Positions 9,691 to 19,126 of a DNA stretch of 64,000 nucleotides are shown here, one piece after another (position 1 is the stretch's first letter; each line of letters begins with the position of its first letter). Under the pieces are notes generated by a model. The model was not told the DNA's origin. It did no database searches and saw nothing but the letters and a program-made list of their open reading frames with translations. This DNA comes from Tricholoma matsutake (taxonomy: Eukaryota; Basidiomycota; Agaricomycetes; Agaricales; Tricholomataceae): NCBI GenBank assembly GCA_026075535.2, contig AP026538.1, forward strand, positions 17,988,337 through 18,052,336, in the 5' to 3' direction. Made by a program: the position numbers and the translations under genes.

Positions 9691-9920
9691 AGTAAGTGCT
9701 CTTACTGCACTACATACTGTTCCCATGGGTGTGATGACAAAGCACATAGCCACATCACCACACCTTGCCAGCTCATCACTTCCCACCACCACCATCAATG
9801 GTGACCATGGCCTCCCCTCCCTCCCCTCCTTCCCCCCTCTTCCCACAACCCCAACCACATCACCCTACACTCCCATGATGACCACCACCTCTGCAAACAA
9901 GCCACCTGACACACAATGCA

Positions 9921-10017
9921 GCCCAAATGACATGAATCATCGTTTGGGCCAATAGTAAGTTTTTTTGTTTTATTTCTTGTTTTTGTAATCTGACTAACTG
10001 TATTTCTTCTTTTTAAG
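9921..10017 (+). repeat. hairpin-intron module
   Basis: Hairpin GCCCAAATGA...TCGTTTGGGC (9921-9950), donor GTAAGT at 9955, branch-like CTGACTAAC, acceptor TTTTTAAG at 10017, so a 63-nt intron. It is followed by GTTCTAATCTACAGG, the same post-acceptor sequence as in other modules. Confidence 0.75.
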
Positions 10018-10085
10018 GTTCTAATCTACAGGTAACAACAGTCAACAACACCTAATGATGCGCACCCAATAGTGCCATGTCATCT

Positions 10086-10186
10086 GGGCCCAAACGACAT
10101 GATTGCATCATTTGGGCCCACAGTAAGTTTTTTTTGTCTTTTGTTTCTTTTCATAAACTAACTAATGTATTTCTTTTGTTTTCCAG
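10086..10186 (+). repeat. hairpin-intron module, best splice signals
   Basis: Hairpin GGGCCCAAACGA...TCATTTGGGCCC, donor GTAAGT at 10123, branch-like AACTAACTAA, acceptor TTTTCCAG at 10186 (64 nt). All signals match a standard basidiomycete intron. Confidence 0.8.
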
Positions 10187-10899
10187 GTTTTTGTAACAAG
10201 GGACGGACATGAGACCATGCCAATGCTGCCATGTCACAACAGCACACCACCCATGCCCAGCCTCACAAGCAACTGCTTGTGGGGTGGTTGGTGGGTGGAG
10301 CAATGAGGGAGGAGAGACAATGACAGGGGAATGATGAACAGGAGACCCCCACAACACCAACAACAACCAGCACCCCCCACCACCACTTTGAGCCACTGCT
10401 CGCAGGGTGAATACAGGGTGTGAGAGCATGGGGATGACAGGGATGATGACAACAACCCCATGGATGACAGACAATGCACGACGTACCTCCAGCCTCATGA
10501 GCAACTGCTTATGGGGTAGACAGTGTGTGGAACAATGATGGGGAGGGGAGACAATGGGGAGGGGTGGAAACAGCAGGATGACGGGGGGACAGGACAACAA
10601 TGGGATGACAAACCCCAAACCAGCACCCCACACTGCCACTGTGTGCAACTGCTCACAGGGTGGATACAGGGTGTGGGTGGAGGGATGATGACAACGATGA
10701 TGGAGGTGAGACACAATGGAGATGAGAGGGAGGGGAAATGAGGGGGGAGGGGAAGGGGTGACAATGAGACAGCAGTGACATGACACAACACACCACCCCC
10801 CCCTCCCCCATGTTTTGTGGAGGGGGGGAGGAGGGTTTAGTTTTAAATTGTATAATTAAATAGTATAATCAATTGTCCCCCCATGCGTTTGTGTGGGGG

Positions 10900-11015
10900 G
10901 TTATCATTTGAGAAAACCCGATCAACCCATACACTTTGACCAACTTTGAGGAATTTGGCAGAATTCAAATACAAGCTGGTGAACTGGTTCTCTTCATTGA
11001 TTTCTGGAGTGCGTT
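10900..11015 (-). pseudogene. KDZ-associated cysteine-cluster gene fragment, downstream part
   Basis: Minus-strand frame reads PEINEENQFTSLYLNSAKFL then KVGQSVWVDRVFSN before running into transposon DNA at the GCGTTTGTGTGGGGGG repeat (10885-10900). It continues directly from 13310-13099 once the nested T1 (11016-13098) and one duplication are removed. The YLNSAKxLKVGQxxWVDRxFSN signature recalls, from memory, the CxC5/CxC6 clusters beside KDZ transposases in mushrooms. Confidence 0.55.
11008..11015. repeat. 8-bp target duplication of nested T1-3, left copy (AGTGCGTT)
   Basis: Pairs with AGTGCGCT at 13099-13106; one mismatch. The duplication lies in the middle of the cysteine-cluster reading frame. 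Confidence 0.82.
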
Positions 11016-11289
11016 GTAAACTTTGCACTCCCCCCTGTATTCCTATTGGAGTCCTAGGAGTCCGAGTTTTCCAATAAGAGTCCGATTGGAATCCGATAGG
11101 AGTCCTACTAGTCTGACACTAGTCCTAGGAGTCCGATAGGAATCCAATCGGAATGTATTTTGATGACCATGTACTTTTATTTCCAAGAAATTCCTAGTAA
11201 ATTCTGAGTAAAGTCCTATGCAATTCCAACAGGTAGTAGTCAGAATACCACACCATTTTGGAAGACTTAACTTGATGAAAGTGCTTACA

Positions 11290-11382
11290 AAATAAATGGG
11301 CAGAGCAGGAATTAAACTCTAGACCTTGGGATATAAGTGACATCACTACCAAACAAGTGCTCAACCAGTTGAGCCACAGGAG
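11290..11382 (-). promoter_or_regulatory. tRNA-like unit, outward from left end of T1-3
   Basis: Minus strand: A box TGGCTCAACTGG and B box AGAGTTTAATTCC, with TTTATTTTG after it. Same type as the units near other CAGTAC termini. Confidence 0.6.
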
Positions 11383-12361
11383 CATTAATAAATATGTAAT
11401 ATAAAGTCCATTTAAAGCACTTAGGATTAGTTCACTTATTTTTAACCTCTCTCACAAGAGCTCAAAAAAAAATTGTTGAGCCCTTGCATCTTCGCGAGGG
11501 AGTAGATAACTAATATACATTTAAAAAAACCCCATGCAAACACGAGGGGGAGAATTAATTATACTATTTAATTATACTATTTTAAATTCTACAAAAAAAA
11601 CCCACCCCCCCTGCAAAACGGGGGGGAGGGGGTGGTGGTGTGTCGCATTGGCTGTCTCATCAGCCCTGTCCTGTCGTTTCCCCTCCCTCTCGTCTCCGTC
11701 ATGTCTTGCCTCCCTCACCTTGCCTCCCCCGTGGCTTCCCTCCCCTCCCTTGTCCCCCCTCCCTCGTTGTTCCACCCACCATCCACCCCACGAGCAGTTG
11801 CTCATGAGGCTGGTGGTGGGTGGTGCATCGTATGTTGGTGGCAGCATTTGTCCATCGTCTCCCCTTCTGGTCATCATTTCCCTTTCCCCTTGTCGTTTTG
11901 TCACCCTTGTCATTCATCCCCCTTGTCATCTGCACCCACGAACCACCCTACAGGCAGCTGCTTGTAGGCGTGTTGTTTGGTGCCATCATCATCCCTCCAC
12001 GCTGTTCCCATGTTCTCACACCCCATATACACCCCGCGAGCAGTCGCTCACAGTGGTGATGGGGGGTGCTGGATGTCATTGGTGTCATGGGGGGTCCATG
12101 CACTCACAATCCACCCTATGAGCAGCAGCTGGGGTGAGTGCGTTGTCGGTTCATCAGTGACATGGCTCAAGGGGAGGGGTCGGGTGGTGCTTACCGGGCA
12201 GGTATTCCCCTTCTGGGGTCTCCTCGTGTTGCTCCCCATGCTCCTGACCATGATCGATACCCTCACATCCTGTTTTGATGGGGAGGAGGGGGGTTGCCAG
12301 GGGCGTCGTTGGGTGTGGGTTTGGCTTGCGTCAGTCCATCATTACTCATGTAGATTAGAAC

Positions 12362-12466
12362 CTAGAAACAAAAAAAATGAATTAGTTAGTTTACAAAAGT
12401 AAAAAACACATGAAAAAAAACTTACTACAGCCCAAACAATGATTGCATCATTTGGGCATTGTTCGG
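12362..12466 (-). repeat. hairpin-intron module
   Basis: Minus strand: hairpin GCCCAAATGATGCA...TTGTTTGGGC, donor GTAAGT at 12425, AACTAACTAA branch, TTTCTAG acceptor at 12362 (64 nt). Confidence 0.75.
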
Positions 12467-12699
12467 CGTCAAAACCAGTCGTTTCCAGTCTTGGGGGCTC
12501 ATCTAGAGATGGGGGTGAAGTGGGAGTGGTGGGAGTTGCTGGGTTGAGGTGGTTGATGTGGGGGGGATGGAGGTGGCATGCTTGTCGTCGTTGGTGGTGG
12601 TGGTGGGAGTTGATGAGCTGGCAGGTGTGATGACCCGGCTATGTGCTTTGTCATCACACTTGTGGGAATGGTATGTAGTGTAGTTGATCACTTACCTGT

Positions 12700-12795
12700 A
12701 ATGATTGTTTAGCCTAATGGTATTGTTGTTGGTTTACGCTTACATAATCTTCTGTAGTCAAGTGTTCAATTCTCATCTGTGTGTTTAATTTTTCA
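12700..12795 (+). promoter_or_regulatory. tRNA-like unit, outward from right end of T1-3
   Basis: A box TTAGCCTAATGG (12709), B box CAAGTGTTCAATTC (about 12760), TTTTT at 12789. Confidence 0.62.
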
Positions 12796-13098
12796 TACTA
12801 TATTACTAAGCAAGGCTGCTTTCATTCCTATCAGAATCCTATGTTGTCTGATGTCTTAGCATAACTTTGGACTAGTCCTATGTGATTTCTATGATTGGAA
12901 ATTCCTAGGAAATTCTGATAGTCCGATCAGACTCCGATCAGACTACATCGGACTGGACTAGGACTAAATGTGCCATTTCATGTCAATTTGGCTGGTGAAA
13001 ATGACATTGGAATATGGTTGGATTCCGATCGGAGTCTGATCAGAATCATCGGAATCATTGGATTCCTATAGGAATACGGGGGGGAGTGTAAAGACCTC

Positions 13099-13310
13099 AG
13101 TGCGCTCATGATCGGCACTATATGATGTCATGCAATTGGGGCATCTTCCAGTAAGAACTGGAACATCCTTGTGAATGGTATTATTCTTCACAAGTGTTCC
13201 CAGGGGAATGTCTCTTTGTTTGGTTGTCTGAACCAGAGACCAAAATCCACATCCACTTGTGACACATTGGTATGATTGAGGACAAATGATATGCACAGCT
13301 TCAATTGCTG
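13099..13310 (-). pseudogene. KDZ-associated cysteine-cluster gene fragment, upstream part
   Basis: Minus-strand translation contains HIICPQSYQCVTSGCGFWS, KQRDIPLGTLVKN and GRCPNCMTSYSADHERT, i.e. paired Cys motifs (C-x5-C-x4-C and C-x2-C) in an order I associate with the CxC-type clusters of KDZ transposases. It is bounded on the right by GCGTTTGTGTGGGGGG at 13311-13326, identical to 10885-10900. The T1-3 insertion splits it from 10900-11015. Only about 105 codons survive, so it cannot be a working transposase. Confidence 0.55.
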
Positions 13311-13397
13311 GCGTTTGTGTGGGGGGGTTTTTTTTTTTTTCAATAGTGAACTATCCCTAAGTGCTTTAAATGGACATTATATTATAAATTTACTCAT

Positions 13398-13495
13398 TCT
13401 CCTGTGGCTCAACTGGTTGAGCATTTGTTTGGTTGTCATGTGATTTATATTCCAGGGTCCATGGTTCAATCCCTGCTCTACCCATTTATTTTGTA
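13398..13495 (+). promoter_or_regulatory. tRNA-like unit, outward from right end of T1-2
   Basis: A box TGGCTCAACTGG (13405), B box CCATGGTTCAATCCC (13459), TTTT at 13489. Confidence 0.65.
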
Positions 13496-13726
13496 AGCAC
13501 TTGCCAAGTTAAGTCTTCTGAAATGTGGTATTCTGACTCCATGTTGGAATTGCATAGGAATTTACTGGGAATTTACTAGGAATATCTTGGAAACAAAAGT
13601 ACATGGTTATCAAGATACATTCCAATCAGATTCCGATCAGACACCTATCAGAAAACTCGGATTCCTATCGGAAAACTTGGACTCCTAGGAGTCCAACAGG
13701 AATCTGTGGCAGATTGTAAAGTACTG

Positions 13727-15015
13727 CCTGCCCACTCCATTCACTTTGTCTGACTTTGAGGACTCATTGGCTGCCAGGCCTGATACTTGCACTGGCTGTT
13801 CTACTACATTGGATGTCTGGCCTTTTCACATTGCAGATTTCAATGATATCCCTGTACCGGTGACCTCATTTCACACAGACCCCCTTGCATTTAGTGTCTC
13901 TGACTTTGAAGACTCATTGGTGGCCAGCCCTGGGGCTAGTGCCAGCTATTCAACTACATTGCCTCTCAATGTTATGGGCTTTGATGATGTGCCTGGGCCA
14001 GTAACCCCTTTGCCCACTCCATTTGTGTTTAGTGTCTCTGACTTTGAAGACTCATTGGTGGCTGGCCCTGGGGCTAGTGCCAGCCATTCAACTACATTCC
14101 CTCTCAATATTGTGGACTTCAATGATGTGCCTGGGCCAGTAACCTCCCTGCCCACTCCATTCACTTTGTCTGACTTTGAGGACTCATTGGCCAATGGGCC
14201 TGATACTTGCACTGGCCATTCTACTACATTGCATGTCCAGCCTATTCATCTTGCAGATTTCAATGATATCCCTGGGCCAGTGACATCTCCCACAGACCGC
14301 CCTGCATTTGCCATCTTTGACTTTGAAGACTCATCAGCAGCTGGGCCCAGTGCTACCACTAGCTGTTCAACTACATTCCCTGCTTTTAGTATTGACAACT
14401 TTGACAGTGATGATTCCCTGGTGATTATCACCACATACCCCAGCTCCCCCCCTACTAATGCAGAAATAACACTAGTTTTGTCACACCATGCATTGGTTGC
14501 TGAGGACATTGAAATGGTACCTCATTCTGGTGCCGCCCCTTGTTTACTGTGCTATACATATGGTTCATCCAATATTCAGACTTGGAGGCAATCTTCCACC
14601 CATCCTTCCACCCATGCCTCTCCTCCATTGCCCACAGCCACATCTGTCAGGCAGGCTCCTCCAATTCAACCTCAAATATTTCATCATGGCATCAGCATTG
14701 CTGGCACTGGCACCCAGAGCACATACTGGCCCACAGATGTATTTTGGCACCACCCCTAGTCATGGACTCTGTAACAGCTCTGACCATCACTGTATAGATC
14801 CTAATGCCATTGATGCCTCTGTGTTATCCTCACCATCATCCATTTCTACTGTATCTGATTTCAATATGCTGGACCCCAACATCTCTCCAGCCCCAACTTC
14901 CAATGGGAATGACTCCAACATTGACAATGACTACTCCTCAGTGCATTTATTATCACTTTCAACCTCCAAATTTCCTCCATTCTGCAACCACACTGCCAAG
15001 TCCATAAAAGTATAA
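13727..15015 (+). pseudogene. tandem-repeat acidic protein gene of unknown function (DFED repeat)
   Basis: An open frame to 14759 starts with five units of 44-50 residues, each opening SDFEDSLA/V, then a Ser/Thr-rich STTLPLN stretch and DFNDxPGPVTSLPTPF. After about 14410 the sequence turns into a non-repeated Ser/Thr/Pro-rich tail and continues in another frame to 15015 (LDPNISPAPTSNGNDSNID). The transposon duplication at 13727 shows the gene once extended left to 9166. I see no signal peptide, membrane segment or known domain. It could be a transposon-borne exon or a low-complexity host protein. Confidence 0.5.
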
Positions 15016-15179
15016 GCTTGCTTCTTTATCCCCCAAAAATCAACATCACAGATTCAATCCTTATCTTCACTCAACCACGATACCATCTCATCATATTAAG
15101 CCACTTTGGGAAAATAATGCTGGTAGTAAGAAAGGAAAAATGACTTTGAGACAAATAATTCAATAAAATTGGTTTTTGT

Positions 15180-15845
15180 TGGTCATGTGATCATCCAGGT
15201 CTTCACTTTCACCATTTCATAAGTTTGGAATGCAGTAAGAAAAGCCTTGTAATTTTGATATGCAAGTTGAAGGGAGACATCACCTGTACCAGTCAATGAA
15301 CCTGGTATGCCAAGAAGAGTGATGAGTTGCTGTTTAAAAGGCAGAATAGAGGTCAAGGAAGAGGCTGGCAAGAGTGAATCTGAAGTTGGAGTTGGAGCAA
15401 GCTGGGTGTCTGATCAGCCACCTAAAAGTAGAGACTCACAAAATAAATTCCTATAAGAGGATTTAAAACTTACAATGAGAAGCTTCAAGGTAAATTGGTG
15501 GTTTAAAACCACCCAATCAACCTCTCCATCTTCTTCAATCACAGACTCATATTGACCTCAGACTTTCCAAAGGTCATCCTCACATACAAATACATGCTGA
15601 TCTTCCTCTAGACTTTGTCTTAAGACCAATTTAAATTCAAAATCAAAACAACATATTTCTGACAGGTGAGTATGAGTCTCCAAGCTTCTTGAGGATGTGT
15701 GTGAGACAGTTGGTGACTTCATGCTTGAGCACCATATAAGGCTTGGAGTCATTGGGATTGCCATGCATCATATAAACATGGACCTTGCCTACAACTTTTC
15801 CCTGCTGGTCATCAACATTCATGTGGTCACCAAAGTGAAACACAT
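15180..15845 (-). pseudogene. conserved-looking gene fragment of unknown function
   Basis: Minus-strand blocks read FHFGDHMNVDDQQGKVVGK, YMVLKHEVTNCLTHILKKLG, ICCFDFEFKLVLRQSLEEDQ plus HVFVCEDDLWKV, then after an intron-like gap (GTAAGTTTTAAA near 15475 to TTTTAG near 15420) ILPFKQQLITLLGIPGS and VSLQLAYQNYKAFLTAFQT. The composition is that of a real soluble protein, and the frame is maintained across an intron. I do not recognise the family. It has frame breaks, so it is likely dead. Confidence 0.4.
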
Positions 15846-16360
15846 TGCCAAGTGCATGACCATGTAGGATACCACCTGTGGTACGAGATGCTCCATGTTG
15901 ACCAGAAGGGCTGAGGTGGGTTCTGAGGTGGGCTCACCATAAAAACATCTGATCTATCTTAAATAAACCAGTTATCATAAATAAATAATACCTACCATTT
16001 GCTGATTGATGATCACCAACTACATTATTACTGTCATCAGTCATTATAATATCTAATACAGTTAAAGGTATGATATAGATTAAAAATTGACAATTAGTCA
16101 CACTTACCCACATCAGCTGAAGTACCTGTAGCAGCAGTGGTGTCAGCTGTAGTGGTCTTGACAGTGGTGTGGCAGTAGTGTTGGTGGTGGTAACAGCAGT
16201 ATGCCAGTGGTGGGGAGAGAGGTGGTGGGGACAGGTGGTGGTGGTGGCAGTGGTACACATAAACTTTTCACTGTCATTGTTGTCCCTGGCCTTCTTGCCT
16301 TCCTTGTTGTCCTTGTCCTTGTCATTCTTGTCCTTGTTGTCATTGTTGTCATTGTCATGA
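15846..16360. other. low-complexity stretch, no gene seen
   Basis: Dominated by GTGGTGG and GTCCTTGTCATTGTT-type repeats (16140-16360). An intron-like GT...AG unit may lie near 15960-16080 on the minus strand. Nothing else recognised. Confidence 0.5.
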
Positions 16361-18420
16361 ATACCTCGGATGGGGCAAAGTTTTGGAAGATGCTAGACAA
16401 TCTGCCAACGGTAGTCTTTCCACTCCCTGCTGTCTTGTACTTGAAACCCCACACATGCTGCAAACAGGTATTGAGATACAGCCCCACAGTGTGGAATCCA
16501 CCAGTTCCCACAGGCAGAGAAAGGTAATCACCAACCAAGAGCTCGAATGGGTGGTGTCAGGTGATCAGATTCAGGATTGCATGTAGATGGGTACCACCAA
16601 AGTTCTTGCAATGCCCTCAGTGTGTTATGGACATGTCTAGGCCTGGGCTCCATATGATATCTGTGAGTGCTCTCTTTATTGCATCCCATTGCTAATGACC
16701 ATCCTCCAGGTGTTTCTTCCTTGCCAACTCAACTGCCTCTCCCCTTGTCATGCACTTGACCCTCACCCTTGCCTGTGCTCTCCTCCCATGCCCAACATGC
16801 CACAGCTTACCCTCATCAATCATATACTCCAAAGCCCAATGCTTTGCCCTCCTCCTCTCCCTCATGCTGTGCCCTTGGTCTAACTCCTACAATGACTCAA
16901 TCACCTGCAAGAAAATGGGCTCCTTTGCAAACTGGCATCACAATTCATCAGTGTCACCCATTGTTGTGACCCTGAAAGTGTTGTGTGTGAGCCCAGTCAC
17001 TGCCTCCCAATCTTTGCACATCATCCATTCACTACCATCACCATCCTCCTTCTCCACCCCCTTCCTCACATGGCTGAGACTGTCAGCCACCACATTGATC
17101 CTCCCTGGGACATGTCAAACCTCCACTATCTGCTGACTCAGGATCCCATCTCTCCACCTTGCATGTGTTGCATTCAGTTTATTGTTCATCATGACATCCC
17201 ATAGTGCCTGACAATCCATCTCAATTTTGATGGGGAACCCCCAGATGATGTCTGAGAACTTATCCAGTGCAAACTTCAATGCCGCAAATTGAGTAAGAAG
17301 GGTTTGTATTTGATCTCAGAATGTGATCTCAGAATGTGATGTATGCTTCAATGCAAAACTGATGGTGTGAAGCTTCATCAGCTTTCAGCCATCTGGCATA
17401 GTTGTTTCAAACTTCTGTGAGAGTACTGCACCAAAAGCATCCTGGCACCCATCACTTGTAACAATGAAATGTGTTCCATCCCCCTTGGGCCCTTGGAGAA
17501 CCAGTCCTGATGTCAGGATCTTCTTCAAAGCCAGAAATGACCTTGCGCGTTCTGATGTCCAATGATCCACAAGTTTGTAGTTTAGCAAAGTCCTCCTGTG
17601 TACTGACTTTGCATATGTCTGTGGCAGTTCAACCCCATGCAACAAGTCTCTCAGTGGCTTCTCAACCATCACATAGCCTTTATGAGATCTCAAAACCAAC
17701 TGGTCAGACCTAAGAATGCTGCTAGATTAAGTGTGTCTGCAGGTTTCTTCCAGTTTACAACCACAGTTAACTTGGTGAGGTCAGGCTGTACCCCTTTTGG
17801 GCTGACTGTAGCACTGGTGAATACTGCCATAGTCATAAAGAATTCATTTTTGCTTGTGGACAGGGAGATCTTTTGCTCTCATATCCTTCTGAATATGGTA
17901 ACCAGCTTTGTCATCATCTGCTCAAGTATGTCCACAGCTGCACCACCATCATTAATGAAGCTCCATTATTTCTTGTGCCACAAGGTCATGTAGATCTTGT
18001 GCAGTCATATCTTCAAAGGTGGAAGGTGCCCCAGTGAGTCCAAATGGCATCTTGGCATACCAGAAATAACCCCATCCTTTGACGTAGAATGCAGTATATG
18101 GCCTGGATTCTTCTGCAACATTAACAGCATAGAACCCTGCTGTGAAATTGAATATTGACACCCATCAATGACCACTGAGTCTTTGGTGCTTTGTCTGGAT
18201 ATCTCCTTGGGGCATTGGTGCAATTTTCATCAATTTGTTGACCTCCCCAAAGTTCTGACATATACTCCACTTCGGTTCAGATGTAGCAGCCTCATTGTTC
18301 AGTGTGGGATCAGTCCGAGGTGGTATCTGGAAGTGAGGCTCAAAGCCATTGACAACACACAGGTTGTTAATTTGGTGCTGAAGCTCCTCAAGGCCCCTGT
18401 GTTTGAGCAGAGCTTCCATT
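16361..18420 (-). pseudogene. Ty3/gypsy element of a second clade (B), RT-RNase H-integrase remnant
   Basis: From right to left on the minus strand: RT (WSICQNFGEVNKLMKIAPMP near 18250; FTAGFYAVNVAEESRPYTAF and MPFGLTGAPSTFEDMTA, 18010-18150); RNase H (GTHFIVTSDGCQDAFGAVLS near 17440; IEMDCQALWDVMMNNKLNAT near 17200; VPGRINVVADSLSHV near 17080); and the start of an integrase core (LGLYLNTCLQHVWGFKYKTA-like, GSGKTTVGRLSSIFQNFAPS, 16380-16520). Gag, protease and both LTRs are not recognised. The RT differs clearly from gypsy A and D in this window. Many frame changes make it a pseudogene. Confidence 0.72.
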
Positions 18421-18619
18421 CTGAATATAATATGATTAGTAAGATAGAAATAAAACAAAAAGAAAAAAGGACCAGAAATGAAAGAGAAAATGAAAGAAAA
18501 AAGAGCAAAAGGAAAAAACACCACTCACCTGGTAAGATGAGATGGCTCTGGGACAGCCATGTCCTCTGCAACTTGTATGGTGGATGTTTTGGAACTGCAA
18601 GGATGTTGTGAGCAGCATA
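18421..18619. other. purine-rich spacer, no feature seen
   Basis: Mostly AAAGAAAAAG-type sequence between gypsy B and the T2 remnant. Confidence 0.5.
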
Positions 18620-19126
18620 GGGATAAACAATAAAAAGTGGTGTCTTTTTATTGTTTATTCACACACATGTGACTACATGGTCTGTGCGCATTTTTGGGTA
18701 TATAAAGGCTCCCACATTCCATCAACTTTCTTCGGGCTTGCCCCCCACCTTTCCACACTTCATTTTTGAGTGTTTCTTTAGTAGTATAGTACTATTAGTG
18801 ACTGATATTCATTGGTAGAGCATTAGTATAGTGTTATTAGTAACTTTATAGCTGGGGAAGTGTTCGAAATTCATTAATATAGCTTTAGTAGTATACAATT
18901 TCATTTTAAATAGTTTTCTAGTGTTCGACATTAACTAGCTTGGGTCAGTTCGGACCGACCTAAGCCTGTTGACAACTGGTTGTTGTACTGGTTTGAACTG
19001 TTATAAACTGGTTTTGTGCAGTCCGGTTCGGTTTTATATAGTTTTTGAATTTAATTGAACAGGTTGTGGTTGCGGTTTCAATCCTAAATTGAAAAAAACC
19101 AGACCGAACTGGACCTTCAAACACTA
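18620..19126 (+). mobile_element. T2 transposon remnant, right half only
   Basis: Ends in GAACTGGACCTTCAAACACTA, whose reverse complement starts TAGTGTTTGAAGGTCCAG, the T2 terminus. The last 190 bp are rich in AACTGG/CCAGTT sub-repeats like T2a. A TATA motif (GGGTATATAAAGG near 18695) lies about 430 bp from the end. The following 8 bp, ACACATCA (19127-19134), should be the target duplication, but I could not find a left partner. Confidence 0.72.
18661..18716 (+). promoter_or_regulatory. conserved TATA region of T2 elements
   Basis: ACATGGTCTGTGCGCA followed by GGGTATATAAAGG. The same arrangement (TGACCAxxTGGTC, GTGTGCA, TATATAAA) occurs in the two other T2 copies at 27432-27478 and 42257-42300, always pointing to the nearest terminus. 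Confidence 0.55.

Larger units (their letters stand above)
11016..13098 (+). mobile_element. T1-3, T1 element nested in T1-2 (2,083 bp)
   Basis: Left end GTAAACTTTGCACTCCCCC is a diverged CAGTAC-type terminus; right end reverse-complements to GAGGTCTTTACACTCCCCC. It contains outward tRNA-like units (11290-11382 and 12700-12795), C-rich stem-loops (11460-11630), GAGCAG hairpins (11784, 11940, 12030) and a minus-strand hairpin-intron module (12362-12466). No transposase is visible. Orientation is opposite to the host T1-2. Confidence 0.85.
9327..13726 (+). mobile_element. T1-2, outer T1 element carrying a KDZ-like fragment and a nested T1
   Basis: Left end GAGGTCTTTACACTCCCCC; right end reverse-complements to CAGTACTTTACAATC. 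The flanking duplication CCTGCCCA is at 9319-9326 and 13727-13734. The arms are rich in GGAATTCC/GATCAGA-type repeats and differ from T1-1, so this is a subfamily. Contents: tRNA-like units at both ends, hairpin-intron modules at 9921-10017 and 10086-10186, GAGCAG hairpins at 10268-10660, a cysteine-cluster fragment, and the nested element 11016-13098. Without the nested element it is about 2.3 kb. Confidence 0.88.

Noticed and set aside
10151..10786. 211-residue open frame on the minus strand of T1-2
   Set aside because: It reads through the hairpin-intron module and GAGCAG hairpins; composition is skewed to Cys/His/Pro by the repeats and it is not kept in sibling T1 elements.
11534..12402. 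overlapping open frames of 110-195 residues within T1-3
   Set aside because: Same reason: they translate hairpin and G/C-rich repeats, overlap in several frames and lack conservation with T1-1 or T1-4.
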